A DNA stretch of 64,000 nt from Gnetum montanum (taxonomy: Eukaryota > Streptophyta > Gnetopsida > Gnetales > Gnetaceae), in assembly GCA_015680685.1 (NCBI GenBank), contig MNCI01003943.1, positions 342,565-406,564 on the forward strand, in the 5' to 3' direction. The position numbers and the translations under genes are program-made. This document shows positions 11,200-22,710 of this stretch, piece after piece; position 1 is the stretch's first letter; each line of letters starts with the position of its first letter. Under the pieces are notes generated by a model. It was not told the DNA's origin. It saw only the letters and a list, made by a program, of their open reading frames with translations, and did not search any database.

Positions 11200-13142
11200 C
11201 CTGGCTATGTTATTGGAGGTGACATACTGTGAAGGTGAGTATGAGAATATTGAACATATGATGGAGGGTGAGAGGTGTGAGGTGGTGATCCTTCAGGAGA
11301 TGTCATGGGTCGATGATATTCAAGAGAGTAGTAGTAGTGATTTGAGGTAGAGGAGGTAGAACTAGTTGGGGAAACAAGTTGTTGAACATAATATTCATAC
11401 ATGTTTGGCTGATAGTAGGGGTAGCACTAAGTTGATGATGGCCTTCCCCATGATTGTGGGTTTTTCCACTATGGTTGATAGTAGTTTTGAGGCTTATAAG
11501 AAGTCCCACTAGGATAGTACTATTGGTTGTAGGACTATCTATAATTACCTTGTGAGTGAGGTAATTTCCTAAGCATTTGCTTTTTTACGAACTTGGGATT
11601 CAATGTAAAAGCCCAATACTCATGTAGATGTAACATGATTGAACAATAGCCCTTTGGATGATCATATAGGCATATGTCACATCCATCATCTTCTACGGTG
11701 GTTAATTCTATAGCCTCTTCTTCTATAGCCATTTTTCCTTTTTTTCTTATCAGTGTTCTTACCTATCTGTTGGTCCCATTTCCTTCTTTTATTGTGATCC
11801 CTTGATTTTTTTGTGCATTACTTTCTCCTCTATGGTTTCTACGCAAGTTGTAACTTTCTCATTTATCCATTCTAACATCATATTTAGCTTTGCTTCAAGC
11901 TCATGAATAGAATTTTTTATTGACAAGGTTTTTTGTGAAATCACCTCATCGAGAGCTGCCTCTTTTTTCTCATTATAGATATGGACCCTCTTATTTTGAA
12001 GAGTTGGATCCCAATGATATTTCTCAACATTATCCCATTTACATAACTCTCCTTATTTTGCCACACACTCAATTATCTTTTGGATCTAATGGATTTCTAG
12101 TTCATATAATTAACCTTGAGCATACATCCCAAGGGTCTCTCTCCTTTGACTATAAAGCCAATCTATGATGTGAAAAATTTGCTCTTCCTGAGAGAAACCA
12201 TGGCCTAGGCATTTATTGAATAGAGAATATTATCTATCTAGGGTCATATCCAAGGGTTCATGTTGTTCTTGTTTCCATTCTTGGATTTGCTTCCTTAGGT
12301 TGGACACCCTTGCATAAGTTTGTATTTTTTGTTGAAGAGTTCCAACATTGTGGACCACTAATGGATTGAATTTAGTTTCAACGATCTATATCATACTTCA
12401 ACTTTATCTATTAGTATCCTAGGAGAGAGCTTAAGCATTTGCACCCACTTTCAATGTTTTGTAAGACACAGGGATCATGGAAGGCTTGCAAACAATGTTA
12501 TGGATTAGAATCATAGCCTCCCATAAATTTAGGGATGTTATTCATATCAAGAATTTTTATGCGACATTCCTTGTGATGCCTGTGGGGTATTTTAACTACC
12601 TTTATGATCTACATCATGCTCTTAGTGGCCAGCATGGGTTCACCGTCATTAGAAATGTCATGGTAAAAATTTCTATTTCTATTTGTTTGATTGTGACAAT
12701 TTTGTCTATGCTCATTTTGATGTCTTTGATTTTTCCCTTGATTTTTATTTCTATTTTTATTTGACCTCATAGTGGAGCTCTATCTCTATACCTATGTTCA
12801 TCTTCATTAGAATTAGACATTGAAGAGGAATAGAAAGATGAGGAATTTGTAGATTCACCTTGGCTTCTATAGTGTTCCCCATGGTCCCTTGGTTTATCTT
12901 TTCTATGTTTTGAGGAGGTGCTAGGCCTTGAGGCCTCTCCTAGTCTAGGACTTACTTCATCTCCTCTAGGATTATTTGTCTTAGGTGAATGTAGTCCTTG
13001 AGTATAGTCAAGATGCTCATGAACATATGAAATCCCTGCATGAGGTTGGTCACTCCAATTTTCTTCGATATATATTTCACTAGTTCTCTAATGAATGTTC
13101 TCTCCATACGATGGATTATCGCTTCCTTGTGAAAAAGAAATT
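11200..13142 (-). pseudogene. G4 gag polyprotein, decayed
   Basis: The frame starts at about 13142, where the family ATG has become ATT (ISFSQGSDN, compare MSLSQGGDN in G3). The N-terminal part has EENWSDQPHAGISYVHEH and a Ser-rich stretch. The gag core lies around 12600-12200. The zinc-knuckle-like motif CDICLYDHPKGYC is at 11643-11681, followed by LHEYWAFTLNPKFVKKQ. A Tyr/Ser/Pro-rich C-terminus (YYVQQLVSPTSST) is at 11400-11200. Several frameshifts and stops make it inactive. From 11200 to 10790 only decayed sequence joins gag to the tail. The protein would have been the capsid component. Confidence 0.82.
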
Positions 13143-13245
13143 TTTTTTAGTTAATGATGTGTGTGACTTAATAGTTTTCTAAAAGATAAATCATTAATTC
13201 ATTTACAGCAATTGTGTATGATGTAACTAATCTAGGTACTAGCAC

Positions 13246-13265
13246 CATCCCCAGCAATGGCACCA
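13246..13265 (-). promoter_or_regulatory. Primer-binding site of G4 (tRNA-Asp)
   Basis: The minus strand reads TGGTGCCATTGCTGGGGATG, one base from the 5' LTR. Against the tRNA-Asp complement the three CpG sites have each become TG or CA, and only the last base differs otherwise. Confidence 0.82.
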
Positions 13266-13266
13266 A

Positions 13267-14173
13267 TGATGAGTGATGAGGTGCCCCCTATGTCCAACCA
13301 TATGAATCACAAGTTTTCACACATGATTTGGTCAAATTTCATGGATGGAACTAGTTGTGGCATCCATATCATTATTCCTTAATCATAGTTTGTTGTCTTT
13401 CCACTTGGACTAGTGGTATCTTTTTCACGTATGATTTAGTCTAAAGTGAGACATATGATTATTGATGTTGTTTCGACCTTATGCTACTCCTAACTATAAT
13501 AAAGAAATCAATTATTTAAACTACAATGGAAAGTAATTTCTAAACTATCCTATGGGTGATGAGTGTCTATTCCCATCTTACCGTACATGTCTTGAACCCA
13601 TGTATCCACTATTGGGATTACCAAGCTTTATGCAACTCGACAAACCAAGCAATAATGCTATTGGGATTACCAAGTGAATACATGTTTACGCTTAAAATTG
13701 GTTACACTCATTCCACTAATTCATTAACATGCATGGAAACATAAATATTAACTAAGTACATGAAATATAAATTGCATTAAAAGTAAATCTAATCTAAGTC
13801 AAAATGCTACAATGAATAAAAATCAATCTTGATCCTATTACCATTCATGGAATATGTCTAGGTACATTGCCACTTGAATAAAACATCATACAACTAACTC
13901 AAATCCACATTGCAAAAACTCATTGACTATTCTCTAATATTACAGAATAAAATTGCAAGAGTTCAGCTACTCTATTGACCAAAGAATGCTAATACATGAT
14001 AGGAGCATGTGTATTTATAGACTTTATTATGGAGCTGTGTCGATGGGGCCTCATAAATGTAGCAAATGCTACATTGATGGTACCTCATTGATGGGGAACA
14101 CCACATTGATAGGGCTATGTTAATAGGGCACATCGATAGGGGCCTATCAACATGACACTTTAATGCTTTATCA
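13267..14173 (-). repeat. 5' LTR of G4
   Basis: 907 bp; the plus strand reads TGATGAGTGATGAGG...GCTTTATCA. It is similar along its length to 7338-8221. The minus-strand TATA is in the stretch GTCTATAAATACAC near 14010-14025. It is followed by the CCATA duplication. Confidence 0.88.
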
Positions 14174-14178
14174 CCATA

Positions 14179-14639
14179 AAAAAATAGAAAAGAAAAGAAG
14201 TGCCATGAATACACTTCTTTCTTGGAAAAAATGCCAAGTGATGCTACTCCTTGCAACTATAGAAGCCTTATGGTTGTCAATCAAAGAGATGAAACAATGT
14301 GATGTCACTAGGAACGTGGTATGAACTTGGTTTGAATCTTGGAAAGAAGAGCTAATGATTCCTTAGTCATTAATAACACATAAGGATTCATTATTCCTAT
14401 TATAAGGCACCTCACCCCCAATTTCTACAATCCCTTCTAAAACCCATTCCATCTCACTATCTGTATGATCCTAACTTGTTGTTTTATGTAACATAAAGTT
14501 ATTTTCTCAAATTGGTGGTTTTAACATGTGTGTTTTGTTCAACAGGTATGCATTGTATTCAACCCCTTTGGTGCCTATGGGCATTTTTATGTGGTTATAC
14601 AAGGGCATTTAAGGACTAAAGCTTACTTTGGGGAGGACA
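14179..14639 (+). other. G3 3' non-coding region, middle piece
   Basis: This is the continuation of G3 after the G4 insertion. It aligns with the non-coding 3' region of G7 and G4, including the phrase GCTTACTTTGGGGAGGAC (from 14621) that marks the same place in G4 (near 9190), G6 (near 44255) and G1 (near 36235). It is cut by T1. Confidence 0.65.
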
Positions 14640-16388
14640 TGTAGTGACTAAAAATGTTGATGGCTAGAACACCAAGCGATCCACGGGCACACAGCCTAAC
14701 CACACATCTGCGTGAGGGCTTGCTGGAGGTGGAGACAACATGCCCTGAATAGTCTTATTGATAGAATAGGGACTTTACTGGATGCAACTAGAGTGTTAGG
14801 TACAACCAGAATACAGTGTGGTTAGTCACAATGCTAATGCAAAATGATGCTAAGTATGCTAGTGGTGTTCATGATGTTAATGGTGTTGACAGTGTCAGTG
14901 GTGTTAATGGTGTCAACTGTGTAGAGCGTAGTCATGAGTGCTCAAGGGGACAAGCATAGTCAAGGGTTTCAATGAAAATGAGGATGCTAATGCATGAAGA
15001 TTACGACCCAAGTGTAGTTGCAACATGACTATGCACTCAAAATAGTGAAAAATGTAAAGAAAGCATGAACAATACAAGAGAGAGAAACAAAACATCGTTC
15101 CAAATGGGGTTGACAGTAGTAGTTAACTCTAGAAAGAGTGAGAAGGTATGAAATGTACAACAGGCATAGTGAAGAGTGTATTCATAGTCTTAGAGGTGTT
15201 TGGCCATGAAGACTAGCACTCACTAGGGTATTCGTGCCTACTGGGTTGGTTGCCATGGTGTACCATGGGCTACAGTGTTCTGCAGTGTCCTGCAGTAGGG
15301 CTATAGTGGTATGGAACTCTACCTCTCTCTAATTTAGTGGTGTGCCTTTGTTTTTTATCTATCCAAAGTGCCAACCCTAAAAACATGGAAGGCTAGGGTA
15401 TTTATAGGGCTAGGGTTAATGGAAAATACAAGATGACTACCATGTGGTAGTGGGATGATTGGGACTATACTATCACCCAACTACGCTCTCCATCAAGGTT
15501 AGTGGTGTTGTGCTTTGTTGTGCTCTGTCAAACTCTACGAGATTGCAAGACTATGACTATGCTACCAACTACATGTATATGCACCAAGAGGATCACAATG
15601 TATCTAAAAATATGCAACTTTGGAGACTACACTTTGGGACTACACCCTCCACTATTTTACATGGGGTTTAGCATAGTTACAATTTGTGGACAAAAAATGG
15701 ATACAAAAAAAATGCATTTTGCTAACTATGCTTGCTAGAGGTGTGTTGGAGTTGATCTAAATGTTGATGCTACACTATGGAGGCCTTTGGAGGTTTTTCT
15801 GGCTTACTATGCTTTAGATTGGGGGAGAGTGTAGTCCCACACTTAGAAAAATTTTGCAAAAGAACTAACTATGCTCTCCATGGGAGGCTGACAATGCTCT
15901 TGACTGGGGATGAACATACTTCTAGCACTTATCAAAACTTGTAAAAACTAGCTTCTAGTTGACTATGCTTGACTACTCTTTAGTCTAGTGGAGAGTGTAG
16001 TCTTAACACTTAGCAAAAATCTACAAAATCTGGGCCTTCATGTTGACTACACTTGACTACACTCCAAGGCAATGGAGAGCATAGTCTTGGCTCTTAGAAA
16101 AATTTGCAAAGAGCTGCACCTTCATACTAACTATGCTTGACTATGCTCTGGGGAAGTGAAGAGCATAGCCTTAGCACTTAGAAAATTCTACAGTGGTTGG
16201 CTTGACACTTAAAAAAATTTGCAAAACTAGTCTTTGTGTTGACTACACTCTCTACTGAGCTAACAACACTTTGGAGCAATGGAGAGCATAGTCCCAACAC
16301 TTAGAAAAATTTGCAAAAAGTGGCCTCGTGCTGACACTTAGGTAAATTTGTAGTTGAGATGCTGTAGCCTAGATTTGGTGGTGTTTCA
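14640..16388 (-). repeat. 3' LTR of T1
   Basis: 1749 bp; the minus strand starts TGAAACACCACC and the plus-strand left end is TGTAGTGAC (TATGGCAAC in the other copy; all differences are transitions). The minus-strand TATA is CCCTATAAATACCC (15394-15407). From 15840 to 16340 there is a run of imperfect units of about 80-90 bp. Each has 'cacttagaaaaattt' and most have palindromic arms GACTAYGCTC / GAGCRTAGTC. Confidence 0.82.
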
Positions 16389-17342
16389 TTGGTTCCTCTT
16401 TGTTGATGTCTAGAGGAGTGATTTGAGAGACATCAACAGAGAATAGCAAAACACCATAGTAGGCCTGGCACCAACATCGCTCTTCCATGCATGGTTAGAT
16501 GTTGCTACGCTATGCTCAAGAGTGTTCTGGGTAGTAGTATGCTAGGAGTGGCAATTGTAGGTAATGTGCTAGGGGTAAAAGGGAATATGAAGTGCAAATA
16601 GGATGCCATGATGCAAGATACAGAGTCAACATGATTGATAGTGGCCATGGCACTAGAGTGGCTTACCCCTAAAAATGTTAACCTCTCATTGGAGTGCTCA
16701 TGAAAGAGTTAGTGTGGATTCAGGGTTGGGCTAGTTGCAAAATTATAGTGTTGTCAAGTTGCTTTAGAGATGTGCTTTTCCCCCTTTACTTTTTATTTTG
16801 CTCTTTCTGCTACAGGGTGAACCTACTTTGGGTTATACACATTACTAAATGCTAACTACAAGATACTTTTCATCAAGTGGACTACGTGCCACTAGATGGG
16901 CTTTACTTTAATGCTTGCAAAATTGTGTTGCATCTATAGGATAGGTGTTTCCTCCTTAGGATGATTTTTTTTACATCCACATGAGCTTTGACTAGACAAC
17001 AGAGGCTCCCCATGGGACGACTTATGTTACATCCACCTTGGGTTCTACGGTTTGACTTGAAGAAAGTGTCATATGATCACAATGCATATGGGTCAGAGGG
17101 GTTTACAATCTTGACGATGCAAGGGAATGCAAAAGTATTGAGACATAGGGATGGATGTAGGTAGGCTATAACAAGGTAGTGTAAATGTGCACTCTTGAGT
17201 GACTTAGCTAGTCCAATCATGCACATCAAAATAATGTGATGACTTGCTACTGTGATGAGATGCACCTTTGCATGACCACCTTGAGGCTTCTTCCTATAAA
17301 AACAACTCTAAGAAGACAATAAAAACACAACACAATGCAAAC

Positions 17343-17548
17343 AAAATGCTAGGGGTGAAGACATTATGAGTGCTCCAAAGTCTATGCTAGTTGCAAGTGC
17401 TTAAAAAGCTAGTAAAATGCCAAGGGGCAATGATGCTACAAGTGCTCCAAAGGCTAAACCAATGGCAAGTGCTCAAAAAAACCAACAAAATGGTAGGAGG
17501 TGATGATGCTATAAGTGCTCCAAAGGTTGCGCTAGTTACAGGTGCTTA
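17343..17548. repeat. Tandem array, about 72 bp x 3, T1 3' UTR
   Basis: Units start at 17343, 17414 and 17486 (AAAATGCTAGG, AAAATGCCAAG, AAAATGGTAGG). Each contains AGTGCTCCAAAG about 27-33 bases on. The array lies downstream of the T1 protease on the minus strand. Confidence 0.75.
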
Positions 17549-17702
17549 ATTCTAAGATTGTAGTATCCCCACCCATATGGTATAGAAAAGAGTAGGGGGG
17601 GTGTGGGGGGAAGGGAGGAGAGTTAGAGTTATTCTCACTCAGTTGCTTGTAGAACTATGTGTGGCTAATTTTGAACCTAATTTAAGGTCTTGGTAGATCA
17701 TG

Positions 17703-17946
17703 GTGTGCTAGTTTATAGTCCTAGAGACTGTTGCGTGAAAAGTTAATGTTGTAGCAAACATGTGCTATGCCAGTTTAGCATCATAGCGAATGCGTGTTAT
17801 GCCAATTTTAGTGTTGTGGCAGATGTGCTATGCTAGTTTATAGTCATAATGGACTGTTGTGCCAATTTTATTGTCATGATGGATGTGCTATGCTAGTTTA
17901 TAGTCATAGTGAACTACTGTGCTAGTTTTGGCAATGTAGCGGATGA
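17703..17946. repeat. Tandem array, about 60 bp x 4, T1 3' UTR
   Basis: Units begin TGTGCTA at 17703, 17761, 17824 and 17884. They continue with variants of GCTAGTTTATAGTCATA and GTGCCAATTTTA. Confidence 0.72.
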
Positions 17947-18250
17947 GTGCTTACTTTGTTGGATTGATGTGCAATACTACATCTAAGCATGCTCATGCAT
18001 AGCCATGCTGTGTTCCTGTAACATCCTACAAAATCAACTAGAAAAACATCAAGTGACACCTATTTCACAAAGTTAATGTGCACAAATGGAAAAAACAATG
18101 TAGTGACATTTGCTTATGTATGTGAGTTATTATGGAGGCAAGCATGTTTATGCTGGTTTTAGGCCTCGACAAGCTATGTGCATGCTAGTCTATAGGGACA
18201 GAATGAAAAATAATAGTTTTAGATCATTCAAGGTCATTTTGGGTCATAGA

Positions 18251-18400
18251 TGCCAATTTAAGGTCATGGTGAGCCATGCATTGCCAATTTCAAGCCATAG
18301 CAAGCTATGGGTTACTAGTTTAAGGCCATTTCTAGTTATGCATTACTAGTTTAAGGCCATGGAAACCCATGCATTGACAGTTTAGGGCCATGATGGGTCA
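18251..18400. repeat. Tandem array, 31 bp x 5, T1 3' UTR
   Basis: Units start at 18251, 18282, 18313, 18344 and 18375, exactly 31 bp apart. Each has the pattern TRCYAGTTTAAGGCCAT followed by a diverged ...CATGCAT. The array is separate from the 60-bp and 72-bp arrays nearby. Confidence 0.78.
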
Positions 18401-19083
18401 CTACAATAGTTTTTGCTTTTGTAATTTTAGTTTTTTATGATTTTTTAATTTTTGATGTTTTTCATGTGGTAAGCTAATAACTGCTAAAGGGTGCACTAAA
18501 CAGGAAAATGTGTAAGCTAAGTGGATAAATATGTAAACAAAGAAAAATGATGCATAATCTAAGCAAGAAAGCTAAATGTAAATGCATAAAAAAATGCAAT
18601 GTAAGTGAAAGTAAAAAATGCAGGGCACATAGCAGCAAAGGGTAAGTAAGAGCCTAGCACATTTCAAGCTAAGGGGGTACCTTGATCATGTAGTTGCTTC
18701 CTAATCTAGTGTGGATTAGGGAGCATGTAGGGCCTAGGGTGCATTATTCAGTATTCTCCTAGACCCTCACTCACTATGTTGAATGAAAATTCTATTGACA
18801 AAGTATCCTCCAGAAGGTCATTGGCTTCCACCACTTGTTCAGGTGTGTTAGCCTTATGCATTGCATTGTCTACCCTAGGTACATATTAGGAAATGCAACC
18901 ATTAACCCTTGCTCCACTTCTATGTTATTGATGGCCAAAGGAACAATGTTATAATCATGGATGATAACTTCACCACCTTTGCATAGAAGGTGGATCTCCT
19001 AGCGAATCAAAGAGAAGATAGCTTGTAACTAGGCTAGTCAAGGCCTACCCAATATCAAGTTAGAGCTAGGCATTTTCTCTAGG

Positions 19084-19496
19084 ATGGTAAATTTAGTAGT
19101 GGTTGGGAATTATCCCCCTACTATGAAAGCTATGGTGATGGTGCCATGGATAGTGATGCATGATCCATTGAAGGATTTCAAGAACATTGTTTTCGTTGGC
19201 CTGATTTGGTCTATGAGGCCTATCTTGTCAATAACAGTGTATGATATCATGTTTGTTGCTACACCATCATCAACATGCACTCTATGGATCTTGCATTGTC
19301 CAACGCATATGGTAATAAACATTGGAGCTATCACGACCTCCCATTGCTTGGGGTTGACCTTGATTACCTCGTCATAAAACACTAGGAATGTTGAACCTAA
19401 TTCTTGTGGTTCTAGGGGTAACATCATTGCATGGATGGAATTCTCATCTATAGAGATGTTCTCTATAATAAGAATGAAGTCAAACATCAAGGCCAA
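19084..19496 (-). pseudogene. T1 aspartic protease domain
   Basis: A 128-codon open minus-strand frame contains a retropepsin-like domain. HRVHVDDGVATNMISYTVIDK corresponds to the active-site strand, here D-D-G where D-[ST]-G is expected. It is followed by IRPTKTMFLKSFNG and a Gly/Ile-rich strand (TIHGTITI), as in Tat/Ogre and other gypsy proteases. The missing Ser/Thr in the DTG/DSG motif suggests the enzyme is dead. Upstream (21480-20500) is gag. Downstream, where RT should follow, only a short unrecognised frame (19000-18800) and the tandem repeats are found. Confidence 0.7.
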
Positions 19497-20499
19497 TGCT
19501 TCCTAGTGGGCAAATAAGGTCATGAACAAGTCATACAAGCTCAACATTATGTTTTTTTGTTTGAGAACTTACTTAACCTAGGCTAATGTGTTTATGAAGT
19601 CTTTTTCATTGACCATTTTGTTAGCCTTAACCTCCTCCATGCACCCTAAGAGATGGATCTCTCATAGAGGGAACTTGGGCTTGGTTTGCTTGGCCTATTT
19701 GGGGGCCATAATGCTCGATTGTGGTTTTCTAGTTATGGCCTTTTTAGTTGCTTCAATCATAGGAACTATAGAGACATGGAATAGCTTCAGTGGACCAAGG
19801 GCTCTTTGGTCTTATTATTGCCTAGCCATTTCATTTGCGAGGTGTTCGTTGGACCTCTTGCATTGCCATTTAGTCTACCTATGTTGCCGGTAGGGTCAAC
19901 CCTTGGACAAGAAGGGGCCAATGCATTGCCCACTACTGGACTCTAGGTAGGTGAAAGGCCAACACGTTGTGGCACCCTAACATCAAATGATGGCTAAGAA
20001 GTTATTGTTATGAGATGCTCTAGGATCCTAACCATGAAAGATGTTATGGGTGCCTAAGGTGGTGCTCTAACAAAGAAGGCAGGCCTCAAACTTGTGGAGG
20101 CTAAGGGGACCCTTGCACTACTGGAAGGTACTCAGACCACAAAAGGCTACTGCACCAGTTCTAACTTGCTACCCATGTTGATGGTGTTTATGACATAGCC
20201 AGTACCATCCATGTTTAAAGGGTTATTGTACACCCTCATGGATTAGTTCTAGGACCTAACTAGGTTTTTCCTATTAAGCACTAGTTTGTTCCTAATCATC
20301 ATCCTTTACACATCATCTTGCAAAGCTCAACAGAAGTCCATGATATGATCAAACAACTGGTGGTAATGATAGAATTGGTCCAACATGAAGTGTTGTGGGA
20401 CTGGGGGCTCATTTGGTGTTGCTGAGGTGAGATTCCTCAATAGTTTGCAATACCTATCATGCCTTTTACAAGGATCCTTAAAAATTTTCTTAAGTTGGA

Positions 20500-21480
20500 T
20501 GCACCTAACTTTTTAGAGTTAATCTTGTAGCTCTAAGAATTTTAGTGTCAATGGGGTATACTTTGAGCAATCCTTACACTCAAATTTAGGCCTAGGAGTA
20601 GCTTGTGTCATGGCCCTTACAGATGTAGGTGGGTTGGTTTTCTAGGCACTAGAGCTGGTGGCTTTGTGAGCTAGGGCTTTGGGTTGCTTAGTCATTGGCC
20701 CTCAGTTGGTTGCTTTAGCCTCTGTGGCTACCATTACCACTATTTCATTCTACTTTCTTACATGCTAGTTTTTGTATGCCACATAGGCCAAGTCCTTGCT
20801 AGCTTGCACTACATATTCTATGCTCTTAGTTTGGGAAAAGGCTTGGCTTAGAGACTTTAGGACTAAGTAGTATAGTTTTGACTTGATGAAGTCATTGACT
20901 GCATCCTTAAAGATGGCCAAGAGGTCCATCTTGGCTATTGGCTCTCGTATTTCATTCAACGAGGTGCTCTAGCATTGGATAAATTTTTGCATGGGCTCTA
21001 GGTGACCCTAGTTGATCTGCATTAGCTGGTCTAGAGTTGCTTCAGGCTTCAAGTTGTACTTGAAGCACATTACAAATTGGTTGAAGATGTCTTCTAGAGA
21101 GAAAATAGAACCTCTAAGCAGTGCTTGATAACAATCAAAGGCTTTATCAATTAGTGACATGGAAAAGATGTACATGATGGCATGTGGCCATGCTTGTAGT
21201 AGTAGGCACTTAGACCTAAACATGACCAAGTATGCATTGGTATCCTCTTCACCATTGTACTTGGTGAGTTCAAGCAGCGAGACCCTAGTTGGAAGAGTTA
21301 GGGGTGGGATCACAGGACTTATAGAGTCATCCTAGTAGAAGTCCACCACCTTGATGATTTTGAAGGAAGTAGCTTTGAGTCACCTCACCTCCTCTGTCAA
21401 ACTTTGAATCAATTTGAACACCTAATCCAAGTTTTGAGATACACCAACTAATTCCATTGGCTATACTATCTACTATGTTA
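20500..21480 (-). pseudogene. T1 gag domain
   Basis: The minus strand carries the Retrotrans_gag core: LLELTKYNGEEDTNAYLVMF, then FSMSLIDKAFDCYQALLRGS, IFNQFVMCFKYNLKPEATLD, and further on MDLLAIFKDAVNDFIKSKLY and a stretch ending QASKDLAYVAYKN. The open pieces are 21313-21008 and 20959-20765, joined by one stop. This is the gypsy gag pattern 'KY-G-EDP-AH', with the 'GSI..LED..N.FV..F.YN' phrase of Tat-lineage elements. The region from 20500 to 19500 is a linker with no recognised domain. No intact start is visible. Confidence 0.75.
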
Positions 21481-22690
21481 GTTGTACGGCCTAATGCCAG
21501 ATTACCAGTTGTGGCATCATGTCATATGATTGATGTGTTGGCTGTGTTATGGGCATGGTAACTAGGGCAAGTAATGCATGCATGGGTTAGACTGATGCTA
21601 AGGACACCAACAAAGTAGGTAGGATGCAGGTTTCCTAAGTCATGTGGGGCCTGAAGAAAGACCCCATGTGAACACAAGGCTAAGCTATCATGATTACTAT
21701 TGGCAAATATGGATGGGCAAGCTAAGATGATGCCATGATGGGCAAGTTAAATGGAGCTATTGCATGTATTACATTTGATGCATTACCATTACAAGTGTTG
21801 ACCTAAGCCTAACGGAGTGGAAAAGTGATGCCAATGTTATAATCGTCTTAGGGAGGATAGGTGAATTGAACCAAGGAGAGGCTGGACTAGGGAGTGGCTA
21901 TTGAAAGATGATGTGGAAGGGGCTCTTGTGTTTTGAGTGAGCTTTGAACTTGTCTTCTTCCTTCTATAGGACTTCCTCATAGTCAATCCCTACATTGTGC
22001 TCACCTGCTCGGATGAGCTGGGATAACAACCAGTGGTGGGACTCTGTGAGTGGGATGATGTCAAATGAGGTAGGAATATACTCTCATCCATCCTAGTATA
22101 GTAGTTTGAAGTCCTATTTTTCCTTCATGTTAAGGTGATCCATGGGTAACCTTGCTTGGATCTTTGCACATATGAAGTTGTATTATTCATTGTTGAGTGC
22201 AGCATACTCTGGATCTTGGCCATGTAGCCTAAGGGATTGCCTTGGTCCTACCATTAAGAGATTCCCATAATTGTCAATCTTGGCCTCTTATTGGATGGTA
22301 AAGATGTCAAGTATGTCTAACACTAACGTTGAAGGCTGATCTAGATTCATGATCACAAATCGAGTTGTGAAAGGGAGAGCTTCAAGTTACCAGATATAGA
22401 AAAATGGCTAACTTTGGTGACTACAAAAAATGGCTAACTGTGGAGACTATGCTCTCCATGGACTACGCTCACTACGCTAAGAGCTAACTACACTCTCCAT
22501 GGACTATGCTCTCTACACTAAGAGAACAAAGACTTAGGAAAGTAGTGGAGAGAAGTGTGATTTGGGTTACTACGTGGGGTCCCAGGGGGATCGACTATAG
22601 GGTCCAATCTACACTAATGAGTTGATAGACAATTACAATGTAGAGAGCACACAAGACAAACACAAAGAAGTCCAAAAAAGTGGCATGGCC

Positions 22691-22710
22691 CTTCTTCTAG
22701 TGCCAAAAAC
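22691..22710 (-). promoter_or_regulatory. Probable primer-binding region of T1
   Basis: The minus strand next to the 5' LTR reads GTTTTTGGCACTAGAAGAAG. The TGGCACTAG core a few bases from the LTR is in the right place for a primer site, but I cannot assign the tRNA with confidence. Confidence 0.45.

Larger units (their letters stand above)
7338..14173 (-). mobile_element. G4: complete gag-only gypsy element nested in G3
   Basis: Two similar LTRs (7338-8221 and 13267-14173) bound the element, which is flanked by the 5-bp target duplication CCATA (7333-7337 and 14174-14178). In the minus direction the order is 5' LTR, tRNA-Asp primer site, gag, a short C-terminal tail, about 2.1 kb of non-coding 3' region, degenerate polypurine tract, 3' LTR. 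There is no protease, RT, integrase or ORF3. This is the plan of terminal-repeat elements with gag only, which are mobilised by a full-length partner. The G3 sequence is continuous across it. Confidence 0.9.

Noticed and set aside
17343-18400. CRISPR-like array
   Set aside because: Units are contiguous imperfect tandem repeats without unique spacers, inside a plant retroelement.
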